From CAYLLD01 sp964425135 (lineage in GTDB: Bacteria > Pseudomonadota > Alphaproteobacteria > Rhodobacterales > Rhodobacteraceae): DNA of 64,000 nt. This document shows positions 9,148-16,891 of the stretch, one piece after another. The translations under genes and the position numbers were made by a program. The notes beneath the pieces are model-generated. The model did no database searches. It was not told the origin of the DNA and worked only from the letters and a program-made list of their open reading frames with translations. Location of the stretch: positions 48,778 to 112,777 of the forward strand of contig CAYRKW010000002.1 of assembly GCA_964425135.1 (NCBI GenBank), in the 5' to 3' direction. How positions within the stretch are numbered: position 1 is the stretch's first letter; every line of letters starts with the position of its first letter.

Positions 9148-10824
9148 ATGGCTTATCGATCCACCGCGCCGGAATTGTCGTTTTATCTCAACAATGTGCT
9201 GGCTGTGGAGCGGCTTGCAGACACGGAGAGATTCGCAGAAGCCAGTGCGGATATGGTCGAGGCGATCCTGGGCGAGGCGGGTAAGCTGTGCGAAGATGTA
9301 CTGGAGCCGGTCAATCGCAACGGGGATCTGGAGCCTGCGCGGCTTGAAAATGGTGTCGTGCGCTGCTCGCCGGGGTTCAAAGAAGCCTATGCAGCGATTG
9401 CCGAAGGCGGCTGGGTTGGTATTACGGCGGATCCCGAACATGGCGGCATGGGGCTTCCGGTGACGCTGGCGACCTGCGTGAATGAGATGATGTCCTCGTC
9501 TTGCCTGTCGCTCTCGCTCAACCCGCTTATGACGCAGGGCCAGATTGAGGCGTTGGAGGCACATGGGTCGGATGCGATCAAAGAACTTTATCTGCCCAAG
9601 CTGATTTCTGGCGCGTGGACGGGCACGATGAACCTGACCGAGCCGCAAGCTGGATCTGATGTCGGGGCGCTGCGCTCCAAAGCCGAGCCGAACGGGGATG
9701 GCAGCTACGCGGTGACGGGGCAGAAGATTTACATTTCCTGGGGCGATCATGATGTGGCGGAGAATATCTGTCATTTGGTTCTGGCGCGATTGCCCGATGG
9801 GGTGCCTGGGACGAAGGGGATATCGCTGTTTCTGGTGCCAAAGTTCCTGCCAGATGAGAACGGCAATCCGGGTGTGGCGAACAGTCTGAAGCCGATTTCG
9901 CTGGAGCATAAACTGGGGCTGCATGGCTCGCCGACGGCGGTGATGGAATATGATGGCGCGACCGGATGGCTGGTGGGTCCTGAGCATGGGGGCATGGCAA
10001 CCATGTTTGTGATGATGAACAACGCGCGGCTTGGTGTCGGCGTGCAGGGGCTTGGGGTTGCCGAAGCAGCGCTTCAGGCGGCTGTGGCTTATGCCAAGGA
10101 CCGCAAGCAGGGGCGGGTTCCGGTTGAGAATGGTGCAGGCGCAATCATAGATCATGCGGATGTGCGGCGGATGCTTTTGGAGATGCAGGCCAAGACCAGT
10201 GTTGCGCGAGCGATTTGTCTTGATACGGCCATATCGCTCGATATGGGGCGGGCGACGGGTGATGCGGCCTGGGATGCACGCGGCGCGTTTCTGACGCCGA
10301 TTGCCAAGGCGTTTGGGACCGATATTGGCTGCGAGGTGGCCTCGACCGGCATGCAGGTACATGGCGGGATGGGCTATATCGAAGAGACGGGGGCGGCGCA
10401 GTTTTACCGCGATGTGCGGGTGACGGCGATCTATGAAGGCACCAACGGTATTCAGGCAATGGATATGGTCAGCCGCAAGCTGATGGATGGCGGGGCGGCG
10501 GCCTATGCGCTACTCGATGAGATTGACGTCGAAGGTCATCCGCGTATGGCGGCGGCGGTCACGGCAGTGCGGGAGGCGACGGATTGGATGGTCAGCGCCG
10601 ACATGAATGATCGTTTTGCCGGGGCGACGCGGTATTTGCGGGCCTTCGCGCTGGTTCTGGGCGGTCACTATTTGGTGAAAGCGGGCACGGTTGATGTAGA
10701 GCGGATGCCGCTCGCACGCTTCTATGTGCGGCAGCTTTTGCCGGAGGTGGCGGGGCTGTGTGCAGCGGCTTGCGAAGGGGCGGAGACCCTCTACGAGATG
10801 CCAGTGGAGCGACTGAGCGCGTGA
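9148..10824 (+). CDS. Acyl-CoA dehydrogenase, DmdC-like long form
   Basis: FAD-dependent dehydrogenase introducing a 2,3 double bond into an acyl-CoA. The 558-residue product is longer than the classic roughly 380-residue enzymes, with an N-terminal MAYR-type extension and a C-terminal helical domain, as in the group that includes 3-methylthiopropanoyl-CoA dehydrogenase (DmdC). Visible motifs are the FAD/substrate segment TEPQAGSDVG (164-173) and the catalytic Glu430 in YEGTNGIQ (429-436). The start at 9148 has AAGGAG upstream. The stop overlaps the GTG of the next gene. The substrate, a fatty acid or a DMSP-derived thioether, cannot be told from sequence. Confidence 0.9.
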   Translation: MAYRSTAPELSFYLNNVLAVERLADTERFAEASADMVEAILGEAGKLCEDVLEPVNRNGDLEPARLENGVVRCSPGFKEAYAAIAEGGWVGITADPEHGGMGLPVTLATCVNEMMSSSCLSLSLNPLMTQGQIEALEAHGSDAIKELYLPKLISGAWTGTMNLTEPQAGSDVGALRSKAEPNGDGSYAVTGQKIYISWGDHDVAENICHLVLARLPDGVPGTKGISLFLVPKFLPDENGNPGVANSLKPISLEHKLGLHGSPTAVMEYDGATGWLVGPEHGGMATMFVMMNNARLGVGVQGLGVAEAALQAAVAYAKDRKQGRVPVENGAGAIIDHADVRRMLLEMQAKTSVARAICLDTAISLDMGRATGDAAWDARGAFLTPIAKAFGTDIGCEVASTGMQVHGGMGYIEETGAAQFYRDVRVTAIYEGTNGIQAMDMVSRKLMDGGAAAYALLDEIDVEGHPRMAAAVTAVREATDWMVSADMNDRFAGATRYLRAFALVLGGHYLVKAGTVDVERMPLARFYVRQLLPEVAGLCAAACEGAETLYEMPVERLSA

Positions 10825-11852
10825 CATCCACGTTAAGGTTCCCGTTTGACAGGCCCCCCGAAGAGGGCGCGGCGCTCGAAGTTGCGCGCGGGGTATTGTG
10901 GATCAAGCTGCCGCTGCCGATGGTGCTGAACCATGTGAATGTCTATGCGCTCGATGATGGCGATGGCTGGACCATTGTGGACACCGGCGTTTACTCGAAA
11001 CGATCCGTTGCGCTTTGGGAACAACTGCTGGCGGGCCCTTTGGGCAGCAAGCCTGTGGATCGGGTGATCCTGACCCATCATCATCCCGATCATGTAGGCA
11101 TGGCGGGGTGGTTCAAGCGCGAGAAGGGCGCGGAGATCTGGGCCTCACGTACCGCGTGGCTTATGGCGCGGATGCTGACGCTGGACGAGCAGGAAAGCTA
11201 TCCCCCTGAAACTGTTGCCTTTTACAAGGCAGCGGGGATGGACGCGGCGTTTATGGACAAGCGCCTCAAAGAGCGGCCGTTCAATTTTGCGGATATGGTC
11301 GCGCCGATCCCGCTGGGGTTTCGGCGGATCGTGGATGGTGAGGTGATTGAGGCAGGCGGGCGCGAATGGGATGTGCGTTTTGGCAATGGTCATGCGCCAG
11401 ATCACGTCACGCTCTGGAGCCGAGACGGCGACGTGGTGCTCACGGGTGATCAGATCATTTCGAGCATCTCGTCAAATCTGGGCGTTTATCCGACCGAGCC
11501 GGATGCGGATCCTGTGGGGGCTTGGCTGGAAAGTTGTTTGCGGCTCAAAGAGCACGCGCGCGATACGCAACTTGCGCTGCCAGGGCATAAGTTGCCGTTC
11601 ACGGGTATCCCTGCGCGGCTCGATCAGCTGATCGACAATCACCACACGGCGCTGGAGCGATTGATGGCTTATCTGGATGAGCCACGCCGCGCCGGTGAGT
11701 GCTTTGAGCCGCTTTTCGGACGCAAGATTGAGGATAGCGCATATGGGCTGGCGCTTGTGGAAGCGCTTGGACATCTGAACCATTTGTGGAAAGAGGGGCG
11801 CGTGTCGCGTTCAATGCAAGAGGATGGCAGTTATGGCTGGCAAAAAATCTAA
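10821..11852 (+). CDS. Metallo-beta-lactamase-fold hydrolase
   Basis: A 343-residue MBL-fold enzyme with the zinc-binding motif THHHPDHVG (near residue 92), a distal FGNGHAPDHV histidine and the metal-bridging aspartate in LTGDQI. The family contains glyoxalase II-type thioesterases. Here the GTG start overlaps the stop of the acyl-CoA dehydrogenase gene as GTGA, so the two proteins are probably made together, and an acyl-CoA or thioester hydrolase role is an inference. An ATG at 10758 in frame would lie inside the dehydrogenase gene and is not favoured. Confidence 0.88.
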   Translation: MTSTLRFPFDRPPEEGAALEVARGVLWIKLPLPMVLNHVNVYALDDGDGWTIVDTGVYSKRSVALWEQLLAGPLGSKPVDRVILTHHHPDHVGMAGWFKREKGAEIWASRTAWLMARMLTLDEQESYPPETVAFYKAAGMDAAFMDKRLKERPFNFADMVAPIPLGFRRIVDGEVIEAGGREWDVRFGNGHAPDHVTLWSRDGDVVLTGDQIISSISSNLGVYPTEPDADPVGAWLESCLRLKEHARDTQLALPGHKLPFTGIPARLDQLIDNHHTALERLMAYLDEPRRAGECFEPLFGRKIEDSAYGLALVEALGHLNHLWKEGRVSRSMQEDGSYGWQKI

Positions 11853-12465
11853 ACCGGCTTCAAAAAAGAAAGTAACTGTCACATCGACCCGCGATGCGAT
11901 GAACGAAATTGCGACCTCGGCGGAGGTTGGTGAGGATCTTCTGCTTCCTGATGCGGGGGTGGTTTCGGTCGGGAGTGATGGCGCGCCGCATGCGGAAGAG
12001 CAGGCGTTGCCAAAGGGTGTTGCCGCCAAGCCGGTGGAGCAGAAATCACCTGCCGAATGGGCCTATGAGCGGATCATTCTTTATATTCGCAACTTTGAAG
12101 AGCAGCTTGATGGCGAGCATGAGGTTGCGATGGGATTTGCGGGGGGTGATGTCGGCTCGCTGCGGATTGAGGGGATGGGGTTTTTCGCCCCTGATCTGAT
12201 CACCTTTTATGGCTCGGAGCCGAACGGTGCGAAGATGCAGCTTGTCCAGCATGTCAGTCAGTTGAGCGTCATGTTGCGGGCGCTGCCCAAGCCGAAAGAG
12301 CAGGGTAAAGCGGTTCGGATTGGTTTCGAGTTGAGCAAGGGATTGGAGAAACCGGCCCAGAAACCGGCCAAGAAACCGGCAAAGAAAACGACCAGGAAGC
12401 CGACCAGAAAAACAGCGCGCAAATCGGCGGCAAAACCGGCCGCCAGTCGCCGGCGCCAGACCTGA
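11833..12465 (+). CDS. DUF6173 family protein with lysine-rich tail
   Basis: A 210-residue protein of unknown function, recognised as the DUF6173 family by its central segment (about 75-160), which includes AEWAYERIILYIRNFEEQLD, LRIEGMGFFAPDLITFYG and LVQHVSQLSVMLRALPKP. The C-terminal 45 residues are repeats of AKKP/TRKP type, strongly basic, which suggests contact with nucleic acid or acidic partners. The ATG at 11833 has GAGG about ten bases upstream. It overlaps the hydrolase gene by 20 bases, so expression is coupled to the fatty-acid-type operon. No function should be assumed. Confidence 0.8.
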   Translation: MAGKKSKPASKKKVTVTSTRDAMNEIATSAEVGEDLLLPDAGVVSVGSDGAPHAEEQALPKGVAAKPVEQKSPAEWAYERIILYIRNFEEQLDGEHEVAMGFAGGDVGSLRIEGMGFFAPDLITFYGSEPNGAKMQLVQHVSQLSVMLRALPKPKEQGKAVRIGFELSKGLEKPAQKPAKKPAKKTTRKPTRKTARKSAAKPAASRRRQT

Positions 12466-12553
12466 TGTCGCACCGGCGATATCAGGTAGTGACTCGCTAA
12501 TATTTGGGCGCTATAGAGCGTGAAAAATCGGCAACCACGTGGAGGTTATCCAA

Positions 12554-12688
12554 ATGTCCGAACATGAACATGGTAAAATGGATATTACCGAGCAGGAGAA
12601 GACCTTCGAGGGCTTTATCCGCGTCTCCATTTGGGTGGTCGCAATATCGCTGGCCGCGCTGATTTTTCTGGCGATCTTCAACTCCTGA
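12554..12688 (+). CDS. aa3-type cytochrome c oxidase subunit IV
   Basis: A 44-residue single-span membrane protein. It begins MSEHEHGKMDITEQEKTFEG, the signature of the bacterial aa3 oxidase subunit IV family, and continues with one helix (about residues 22-42). A clear GGAGG lies eight bases before the ATG. In Paracoccus-type oxidases this subunit lies against the core subunits and is dispensable for activity. It stands alone here, with a terminator following and none of the other oxidase genes nearby. Confidence 0.92.
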   Translation: MSEHEHGKMDITEQEKTFEGFIRVSIWVVAISLAALIFLAIFNS

Positions 12689-12718
12689 CGCGGGTTTGAT
12701 CAAATCGATGTTGACATG

Positions 12719-12741
12719 AGGCGGGCTTTGCTCGCCTTTTT
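12719..12741 (+). terminator. Terminator after the oxidase subunit IV gene
   Basis: The stem GGCGGGC / GCTCGCC (one G-T wobble) with a TTT loop is followed by TTTTT. It lies about 30 bases after the subunit IV stop. Confidence 0.8.
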
Positions 12742-12773
12742 CATGTGTAATTGCGGGATGGAGCGCTGGGGTG

Positions 12774-13367
12774 ATGTGGGGAAATTTCAGATTTGGTCTG
12801 CTGGGCGCAATGGCGGTGCTGTCGGCTTGTGCGCAAAACGTTTATGCCCCGCAAGCTCAGGTGGATGCCGCCCGTTATGTCAGCAATGAGGCACCTTATG
12901 TGTCGCTGATGACGATGGTCGACAATGAGGACGGAAAGGGCGCGCATTCAGCGATTTTGGTTAATGGCAGCCAAGTCGCGCTTTATGATCCTGCGGGCAC
13001 GTTCAAGCATCCGACATTGCCCGAACGCAATGACGTGTTCTACGGGATCACGCCGACGATGAAGACGGTGTACGAGCTATATCACGCACGGGATTCGCAT
13101 CATGTGATTGAGCAAAAGCTGCCGGTCTCGCGCGCTTTTGCAAATCAGGTGATCGCCCGGATGGAAGCGCAGGGCCCGTCGCCAAAGCTTTTTTGTGCGA
13201 TCAATGTCTCTGATATCTTGCGCGACTTTGAGATTTGGAAAGATGTGCCAAGCACCTATTATCCCGGTGAGATCATGGCAGCCTTTGGCGAAGTTCCGGG
13301 GATAACGGTGCGCAAGGTCGAAGAAAATGACACGGGACAGAATGTGCGCATGGTGCTGGTCAATTGA
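12774..13367 (+). CDS. Putative lipoprotein of unknown function
   Basis: About 197 residues, with a hydrophobic N-terminus ending in the lipobox LSAC (Cys near residue 19), so it should be exported and lipid-anchored. The mature part has no membrane segment and I recognise no catalytic family. Notable stretches are GAHSAILVNGSQVALYDPAGTF and VFYGITPTMKTVYELYHARD. The first reads like a protein that handles host-cell-surface or peptide ligands, but that is speculation. The ATG at 12774 is used; a GTG one codon earlier is possible. Confidence 0.75.
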   Translation: MWGNFRFGLLGAMAVLSACAQNVYAPQAQVDAARYVSNEAPYVSLMTMVDNEDGKGAHSAILVNGSQVALYDPAGTFKHPTLPERNDVFYGITPTMKTVYELYHARDSHHVIEQKLPVSRAFANQVIARMEAQGPSPKLFCAINVSDILRDFEIWKDVPSTYYPGEIMAAFGEVPGITVRKVEENDTGQNVRMVLVN

Positions 13368-13451
13368 TGACCTGCTGATGTTTGGGCGCTGGATCGGAAG
13401 TGACGCGATTTCCTTGCTGCGCGATAATCTTTACTAACAAACCTTGAATTT

Positions 13452-13466
13452 GTTCCCTTTATGTTC
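13452..13466. promoter_or_regulatory. LexA (SOS) box, GTTC-N7-GTTC
   Basis: GTTC (13452-13455), seven bases, GTTC (13463-13466). This exact direct repeat is the known LexA operator of alphaproteobacteria such as Rhodobacter. It ends 20 bases before the ATG of the 114-residue repeat protein, a position where a bound repressor would block transcription. The same architecture occurs upstream of lexA in this window (58225-58239). Confidence 0.8.
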
Positions 13467-13486
13467 TATATATAAGGAACAGCGAG

Positions 13487-13831
13487 ATGAGGTTTGAAAT
13501 GCAATCGTCCCTTTTTGAATATGCGCGTGCCTCCCAGAGTAACGATTATCATTTGGTGCCTGCGAGTGAAAAGCAGCTGAGCTACGCGCGCACGATCGCG
13601 CAGCGTAGCAATACGGTGCTGCCTGATGGGGTGCAGGAAGATCGCAGGCGTTTGTCGGAGTGGATTGACGCGCACAAAAAGCGGGCGGTTGCATCGAGGT
13701 TGGACCGTTATCCTTCCTCAAAGCAGGTGGCGTTTGCCGAGAGTATCGCGCGGCGCAAGCGGCGTCAGGTGCCGCGCGAGTGTTTTCGCGACCGTGGGTT
13801 GATGTCGCGCTGGATCGACAGCAATCGTTAG
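13487..13831 (+). CDS. Small basic protein with two tandem KQ-YA-IA/WID repeats, SOS-controlled
   Basis: A 114-residue basic protein, unknown to me by name. It consists of an N-terminal leader (about 25 residues) and two copies of a roughly 39-residue module at 26-64 and 76-114 that align without gaps at an offset of exactly 50. Both have S-x-K-Q, an aromatic followed by Ala, I-A, a proline, D-R and S-x-W-I-D. AAGGA lies eight bases before the ATG. The LexA box directly upstream points to induction by DNA damage. Its stop overlaps the convergent VPLPA-CTERM gene by 4 bases. A nucleic-acid role is inferred only. Confidence 0.8.
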   Translation: MRFEMQSSLFEYARASQSNDYHLVPASEKQLSYARTIAQRSNTVLPDGVQEDRRRLSEWIDAHKKRAVASRLDRYPSSKQVAFAESIARRKRRQVPRECFRDRGLMSRWIDSNR

Positions 13832-14802
13832 GTTTTGCGGCGTCCGGCGAGCATGAGGCCCGCAAGACCAAGGGCGAGCGCTGGCAATCCGGCGGGTAGG
13901 GGCACGGGCGTTACGCCCGTGTCGTTCACCACGACATTGCATTCACTACCGGTGCAACTGAGTTGCGCGCGCGCTTCGATATTTTCCTGACACAAGCCAT
14001 AGACGCGCGGCGATAGGGTTGTGGCATCTCCAGCTGAAGTGGTTGCGGATTTGAATGTTGCGTTAGAGGCGGGGATGGAGTCGCAACCCTCTGGCATCGG
14101 TCCGAAATGCTCGACAAAGCCGCCTATATTGGCGGAATTTAAACCGCCCCAATCTTCAGGTACGATAATGCCGCCGAAGTCTTGCGATGTGTTTTGGGTT
14201 TTGTTGATAAGCGAGGCTGTCCACAGATCACCCTGAGGATCAGCGCTTTGCTGGAGGCTGAAGGCGTAGTCATCGCCGGCCACAAGATCCACATCGATGC
14301 GCAGGCTGCTGAAGGGGCCTCCCGCGGTTACGCGGCTGGTGTCCACATCGCTCAAGTCGCGTATGGGCGGGTCAAACGGGTTATCGTCTAGATACCACAT
14401 CTCGATATCATTGACCGCTGTCACGCCCGGGGCGGCACGGGTATCGAGACCCCAAAAAATGCTGAAAATCGCGATATCAGTGCCATCGGGACGTTTTTGC
14501 AAACCGATGTAGCCGCCTTGCTGGCCACCGACATAATTATCGGGAAAGAGCGCGTTGTTCTCGGATTTGGCCATGGCGAAGGTGTTGGCCCAAAAGGTGC
14601 CTGCCTGGCTGACATCAAAAGAGTTGAAGGTGAAGTTATACTCCAGATCGCTCAGCTCAGACGGCGCGCCGGGGTTTATCGTGTGATCGAGCGCAATATA
14701 GCCTTGCGGCGGGGTCACTTCCATCGCGCTGGCTGTGGAAGGCATTTGGAATAGAGCGGCGGCGGATAGGATGGTGAGGGTTCGGTAAATTGAATTTGGC
14801 AC
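13828..14802 (-). CDS. Exported DUF3472-like protein with VPLPA-CTERM sorting signal
   Basis: A 324-residue exported protein. The signal peptide ends near ASA (residues 24-26), and the body (about 30-290) includes GGQQGGYIGLQKRPDGTDIAI followed by FSIFWG, resembling DUF3472 proteins. The tail has VPLPAGLPALALGLAGLMLA then GRRKT, the VPLPA-CTERM signal: a short motif, a hydrophobic helix and a basic end. Such tails are thought to be processed by a dedicated exosortase in Rhodobacterales, so the mature protein probably reaches the cell surface or is released. No exosortase is in the window. Paired cysteines near the C-terminus suggest disulfides. Confidence 0.82.
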   Translation of the reverse strand: MPNSIYRTLTILSAAALFQMPSTASAMEVTPPQGYIALDHTINPGAPSELSDLEYNFTFNSFDVSQAGTFWANTFAMAKSENNALFPDNYVGGQQGGYIGLQKRPDGTDIAIFSIFWGLDTRAAPGVTAVNDIEMWYLDDNPFDPPIRDLSDVDTSRVTAGGPFSSLRIDVDLVAGDDYAFSLQQSADPQGDLWTASLINKTQNTSQDFGGIIVPEDWGGLNSANIGGFVEHFGPMPEGCDSIPASNATFKSATTSAGDATTLSPRVYGLCQENIEARAQLSCTGSECNVVVNDTGVTPVPLPAGLPALALGLAGLMLAGRRKT

Positions 14803-14933
14803 AATATCACTCCCATGGTTGACGTAAGGTAATATGGGTGGGGGTGAAGATTTGAACCAGACATTTCATGAATTCGTCTGTTGATCAGCCAATTTTGGCC
14901 TAGCCGCAAAGTTGAGGCTTAGGCTACGCAAAT

Positions 14934-14962
14934 AAAAAAGGGCTGGATTGGCCAGCCCTTTT
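14934..14962 (-). terminator. Terminator after rpsU
   Basis: A perfect 7-bp stem (GGGCTGG 14940-14946 with CCAGCCC 14952-14958) and a 5-base loop, followed on the minus strand by TTTTTT. On the plus strand TTTT follows, so it could work in both directions. It lies about 50 bases past the rpsU stop. Confidence 0.85.
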
Positions 14963-15008
14963 CTTATCTCGACTACGGCCAAAGTCAGCCGCAGATTTTT
15001 AGGTTGCT

Positions 15009-15215
15009 TTAGAGCATGCCTTCGCGTTGCAATTTCTTGCGCGCCAGTTTGCGGGCGCGGCGAATTGCCTCGGCTTTTTCACGTGCACGCTTGACCGAAG
15101 GTTTCTCGTAATGCTGCCGAAGCTTCATTTCACGGAAAACACCTTCGCGCTGAAGTTTTTTCTTCAGAGCCCGTAACGCCTGATCGACGTTATTGTCGCG
15201 AACCTGTACCTGCAT
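15009..15215 (-). CDS. rpsU: 30S ribosomal protein S21
   Basis: A 68-residue, highly basic protein that binds near the anti-Shine-Dalgarno region of 16S rRNA and aids initiation. It has the S21 start MQVQVRDNNVDQALRALKKK and the family's VFREMKLRQHYEKPS, and a basic tail. AAGGTGG lies upstream of the ATG. It is transcribed alone, ends in a strong terminator, and is divergent from coq9. Confidence 0.97.
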   Translation of the reverse strand: MQVQVRDNNVDQALRALKKKLQREGVFREMKLRQHYEKPSVKRAREKAEAIRRARKLARKKLQREGML

Positions 15216-15316
15216 GTGGTTGTCACCACCTTTCTAAGTTAAATCAATGTTGCGTATCTCGCAGGAAACGTGCCTATAACAGTCATATTACCAACTGTCT
15301 ACTGTCTGGAAACTCT

Positions 15317-16027
15317 ATGAGTGAAGCAAAAACAGAAGCCGATCATATCGCGATGGCGCGCGCTGCCATTTTGGAAACTGTTGGGTTTCATGTGACGTTT
15401 GATGGCTGGTCGGAGGCGATGCTCAAAGTGGCTGCTCATGAGGCTGGCGTTGAGCCGGGGCTGGTTAAACAAGCGTTTCCGCGCGGTGTGATTGATGTCG
15501 CGGTTGCCTTTCATATGGCGGGTGATGCGACACTGGCAGAGCGGTTGGCGGCGCAGGATTTGAGTGCGATACGATATTCCGAGCGGGTTGGATTTGCGGT
15601 GATGGAGCGGTTGCGCATTGCAACGCCTGACCGCGAGGCCGTGCGCCGCGCGACGGCTTTTTTCGCGCTTCCGGTTCATGCAGCATCAGGCAGCAAATGT
15701 GTTTGGCACACGGCGGACACCATTTGGACGGCGCTGGGGGATACGTCTGACGATCTGAACTGGTATTCGAAACGGACTATATTGTCGGGCGTTTATTCGG
15801 CCTCGCTGATGTTCTGGCTTGGGGACGAGAGTGAGGATTTTGAGGCAACGCAAGCATTCGTGGATCGGCGCATAGCGGATGTGATGCGGTTTGAGCAGGT
15901 GAAGGCGCGGGTCAAATCATCGAAGCTCTATGAGGCGTTCAAATCAGGGCCGGGGCGGTTTTTGGACCGGATCAAAGCGCCCGGCAGTGCGCCGCCACGT
16001 GATTTGCCCGGTTACTGGGGGAAGTAA
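15317..16027 (+). CDS. COQ9 family protein (ubiquinone biosynthesis)
   Basis: A 236-residue COQ9 homologue. COQ9 is a TetR-fold lipid-binding protein that supports the COQ7 hydroxylation step of ubiquinone synthesis. The family's hallmark segment is present: DLNWYSKRTILSGVYSASLM (about 150-169), followed by FWLGD and then the C-terminal amphipathic region. It is coupled to the aminotransferase gene, whose GTG follows its stop directly. Confidence 0.9.
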   Translation: MSEAKTEADHIAMARAAILETVGFHVTFDGWSEAMLKVAAHEAGVEPGLVKQAFPRGVIDVAVAFHMAGDATLAERLAAQDLSAIRYSERVGFAVMERLRIATPDREAVRRATAFFALPVHAASGSKCVWHTADTIWTALGDTSDDLNWYSKRTILSGVYSASLMFWLGDESEDFEATQAFVDRRIADVMRFEQVKARVKSSKLYEAFKSGPGRFLDRIKAPGSAPPRDLPGYWGK

Positions 16028-16888
16028 GTGGCGTTTGGCAAGAAGATCAGCACCTGGTTCGATGGCCAGTGGCGCGATGGGAATACGCCTATTTTGGGCG
16101 CGGCGGATCATGCGACCTGGCTTGGGACGCTGGTGTTTGATGGTGCGCGAACCTTTGAGGGTGTCACGCCTGATCTGGATTTACACTGCGCGCGGATCAT
16201 CAATTCGGCCAGGGCCATGGGCATGGAGCCACCTGTGGATGCGGCGCAGATTGAAGCGCTTATTCGCGAGCGCCTGGCGCATTACGATCCGCAAACGGCG
16301 CTCTATCTGCGACCCATGATGTGGTCGCTGGAGGGAGCTCCGGGGATGATTGCGCCGGAACGTGCGGACACCGGATTTGCAATTTGTATCGAAGATTTAC
16401 CGATGCCAGCGTTTGGTCAAAGCGCGCTGGGTGTATCGTCCTACCGCCGCCCGCATCAGGATACCGCGCTGACCGAAGCCAAGGCGGCCTGTCTTTATCC
16501 CAACAACGGGCGGATTATGCGCGAAGCGCGCGCGGCGGGGTTTGATAATGCGCTCTCGCTTGATCTGGAGGGGCATGTGGCGGAGACGGCGTCCTCGAAC
16601 GTCTTTTTGGTGCGAGACGGTGAGATTTTTACGCCGACGCCCAATGGCACGTTTCTGGCGGGGATCACGCGCCTGCGCTGTATCAATTTGATGCGTGCAG
16701 AGGGGTTGCAGGTGCATGAGGCGTCATTGACGCTCGATGATTTTGACGATGCGCAGGAAATATTCCTAACCGGGAACGCGGCAAAAGTAACGCGGGTGAG
16801 TCGGTATCAGGACCGGACGTTTGATGATGCGACGATCGCAACGCGGGTGCGGGATATGTACTGGGATTACAGCAAGTCGGGGGCGTAG
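16028..16888 (+). CDS. Branched-chain amino acid aminotransferase family (class IV PLP enzyme)
   Basis: A 286-residue fold-type IV PLP aminotransferase. The N-terminus holds the DGARTFEGV segment of the IlvE family. The likely PLP lysine is in TEAKAACLYPNNGR (near residue 150), with the phosphate-binding EGHVAETASSNVF further on and the TGNAAKVTRV loop near the C-terminus. The family transfers amino groups between leucine, isoleucine or valine and 2-oxoglutarate. This shorter Rhodobacterales form could prefer another substrate. The GTG start abuts the coq9 stop. Confidence 0.85.
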   Translation: MAFGKKISTWFDGQWRDGNTPILGAADHATWLGTLVFDGARTFEGVTPDLDLHCARIINSARAMGMEPPVDAAQIEALIRERLAHYDPQTALYLRPMMWSLEGAPGMIAPERADTGFAICIEDLPMPAFGQSALGVSSYRRPHQDTALTEAKAACLYPNNGRIMREARAAGFDNALSLDLEGHVAETASSNVFLVRDGEIFTPTPNGTFLAGITRLRCINLMRAEGLQVHEASLTLDDFDDAQEIFLTGNAAKVTRVSRYQDRTFDDATIATRVRDMYWDYSKSGA

Positions 16889-16891
16889 CGG

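Noticed and set aside
9082..10362. 426-codon minus-strand frame opposite the acyl-CoA dehydrogenase
   Set aside because: Shadow frame; the plus-strand enzyme has complete motifs.
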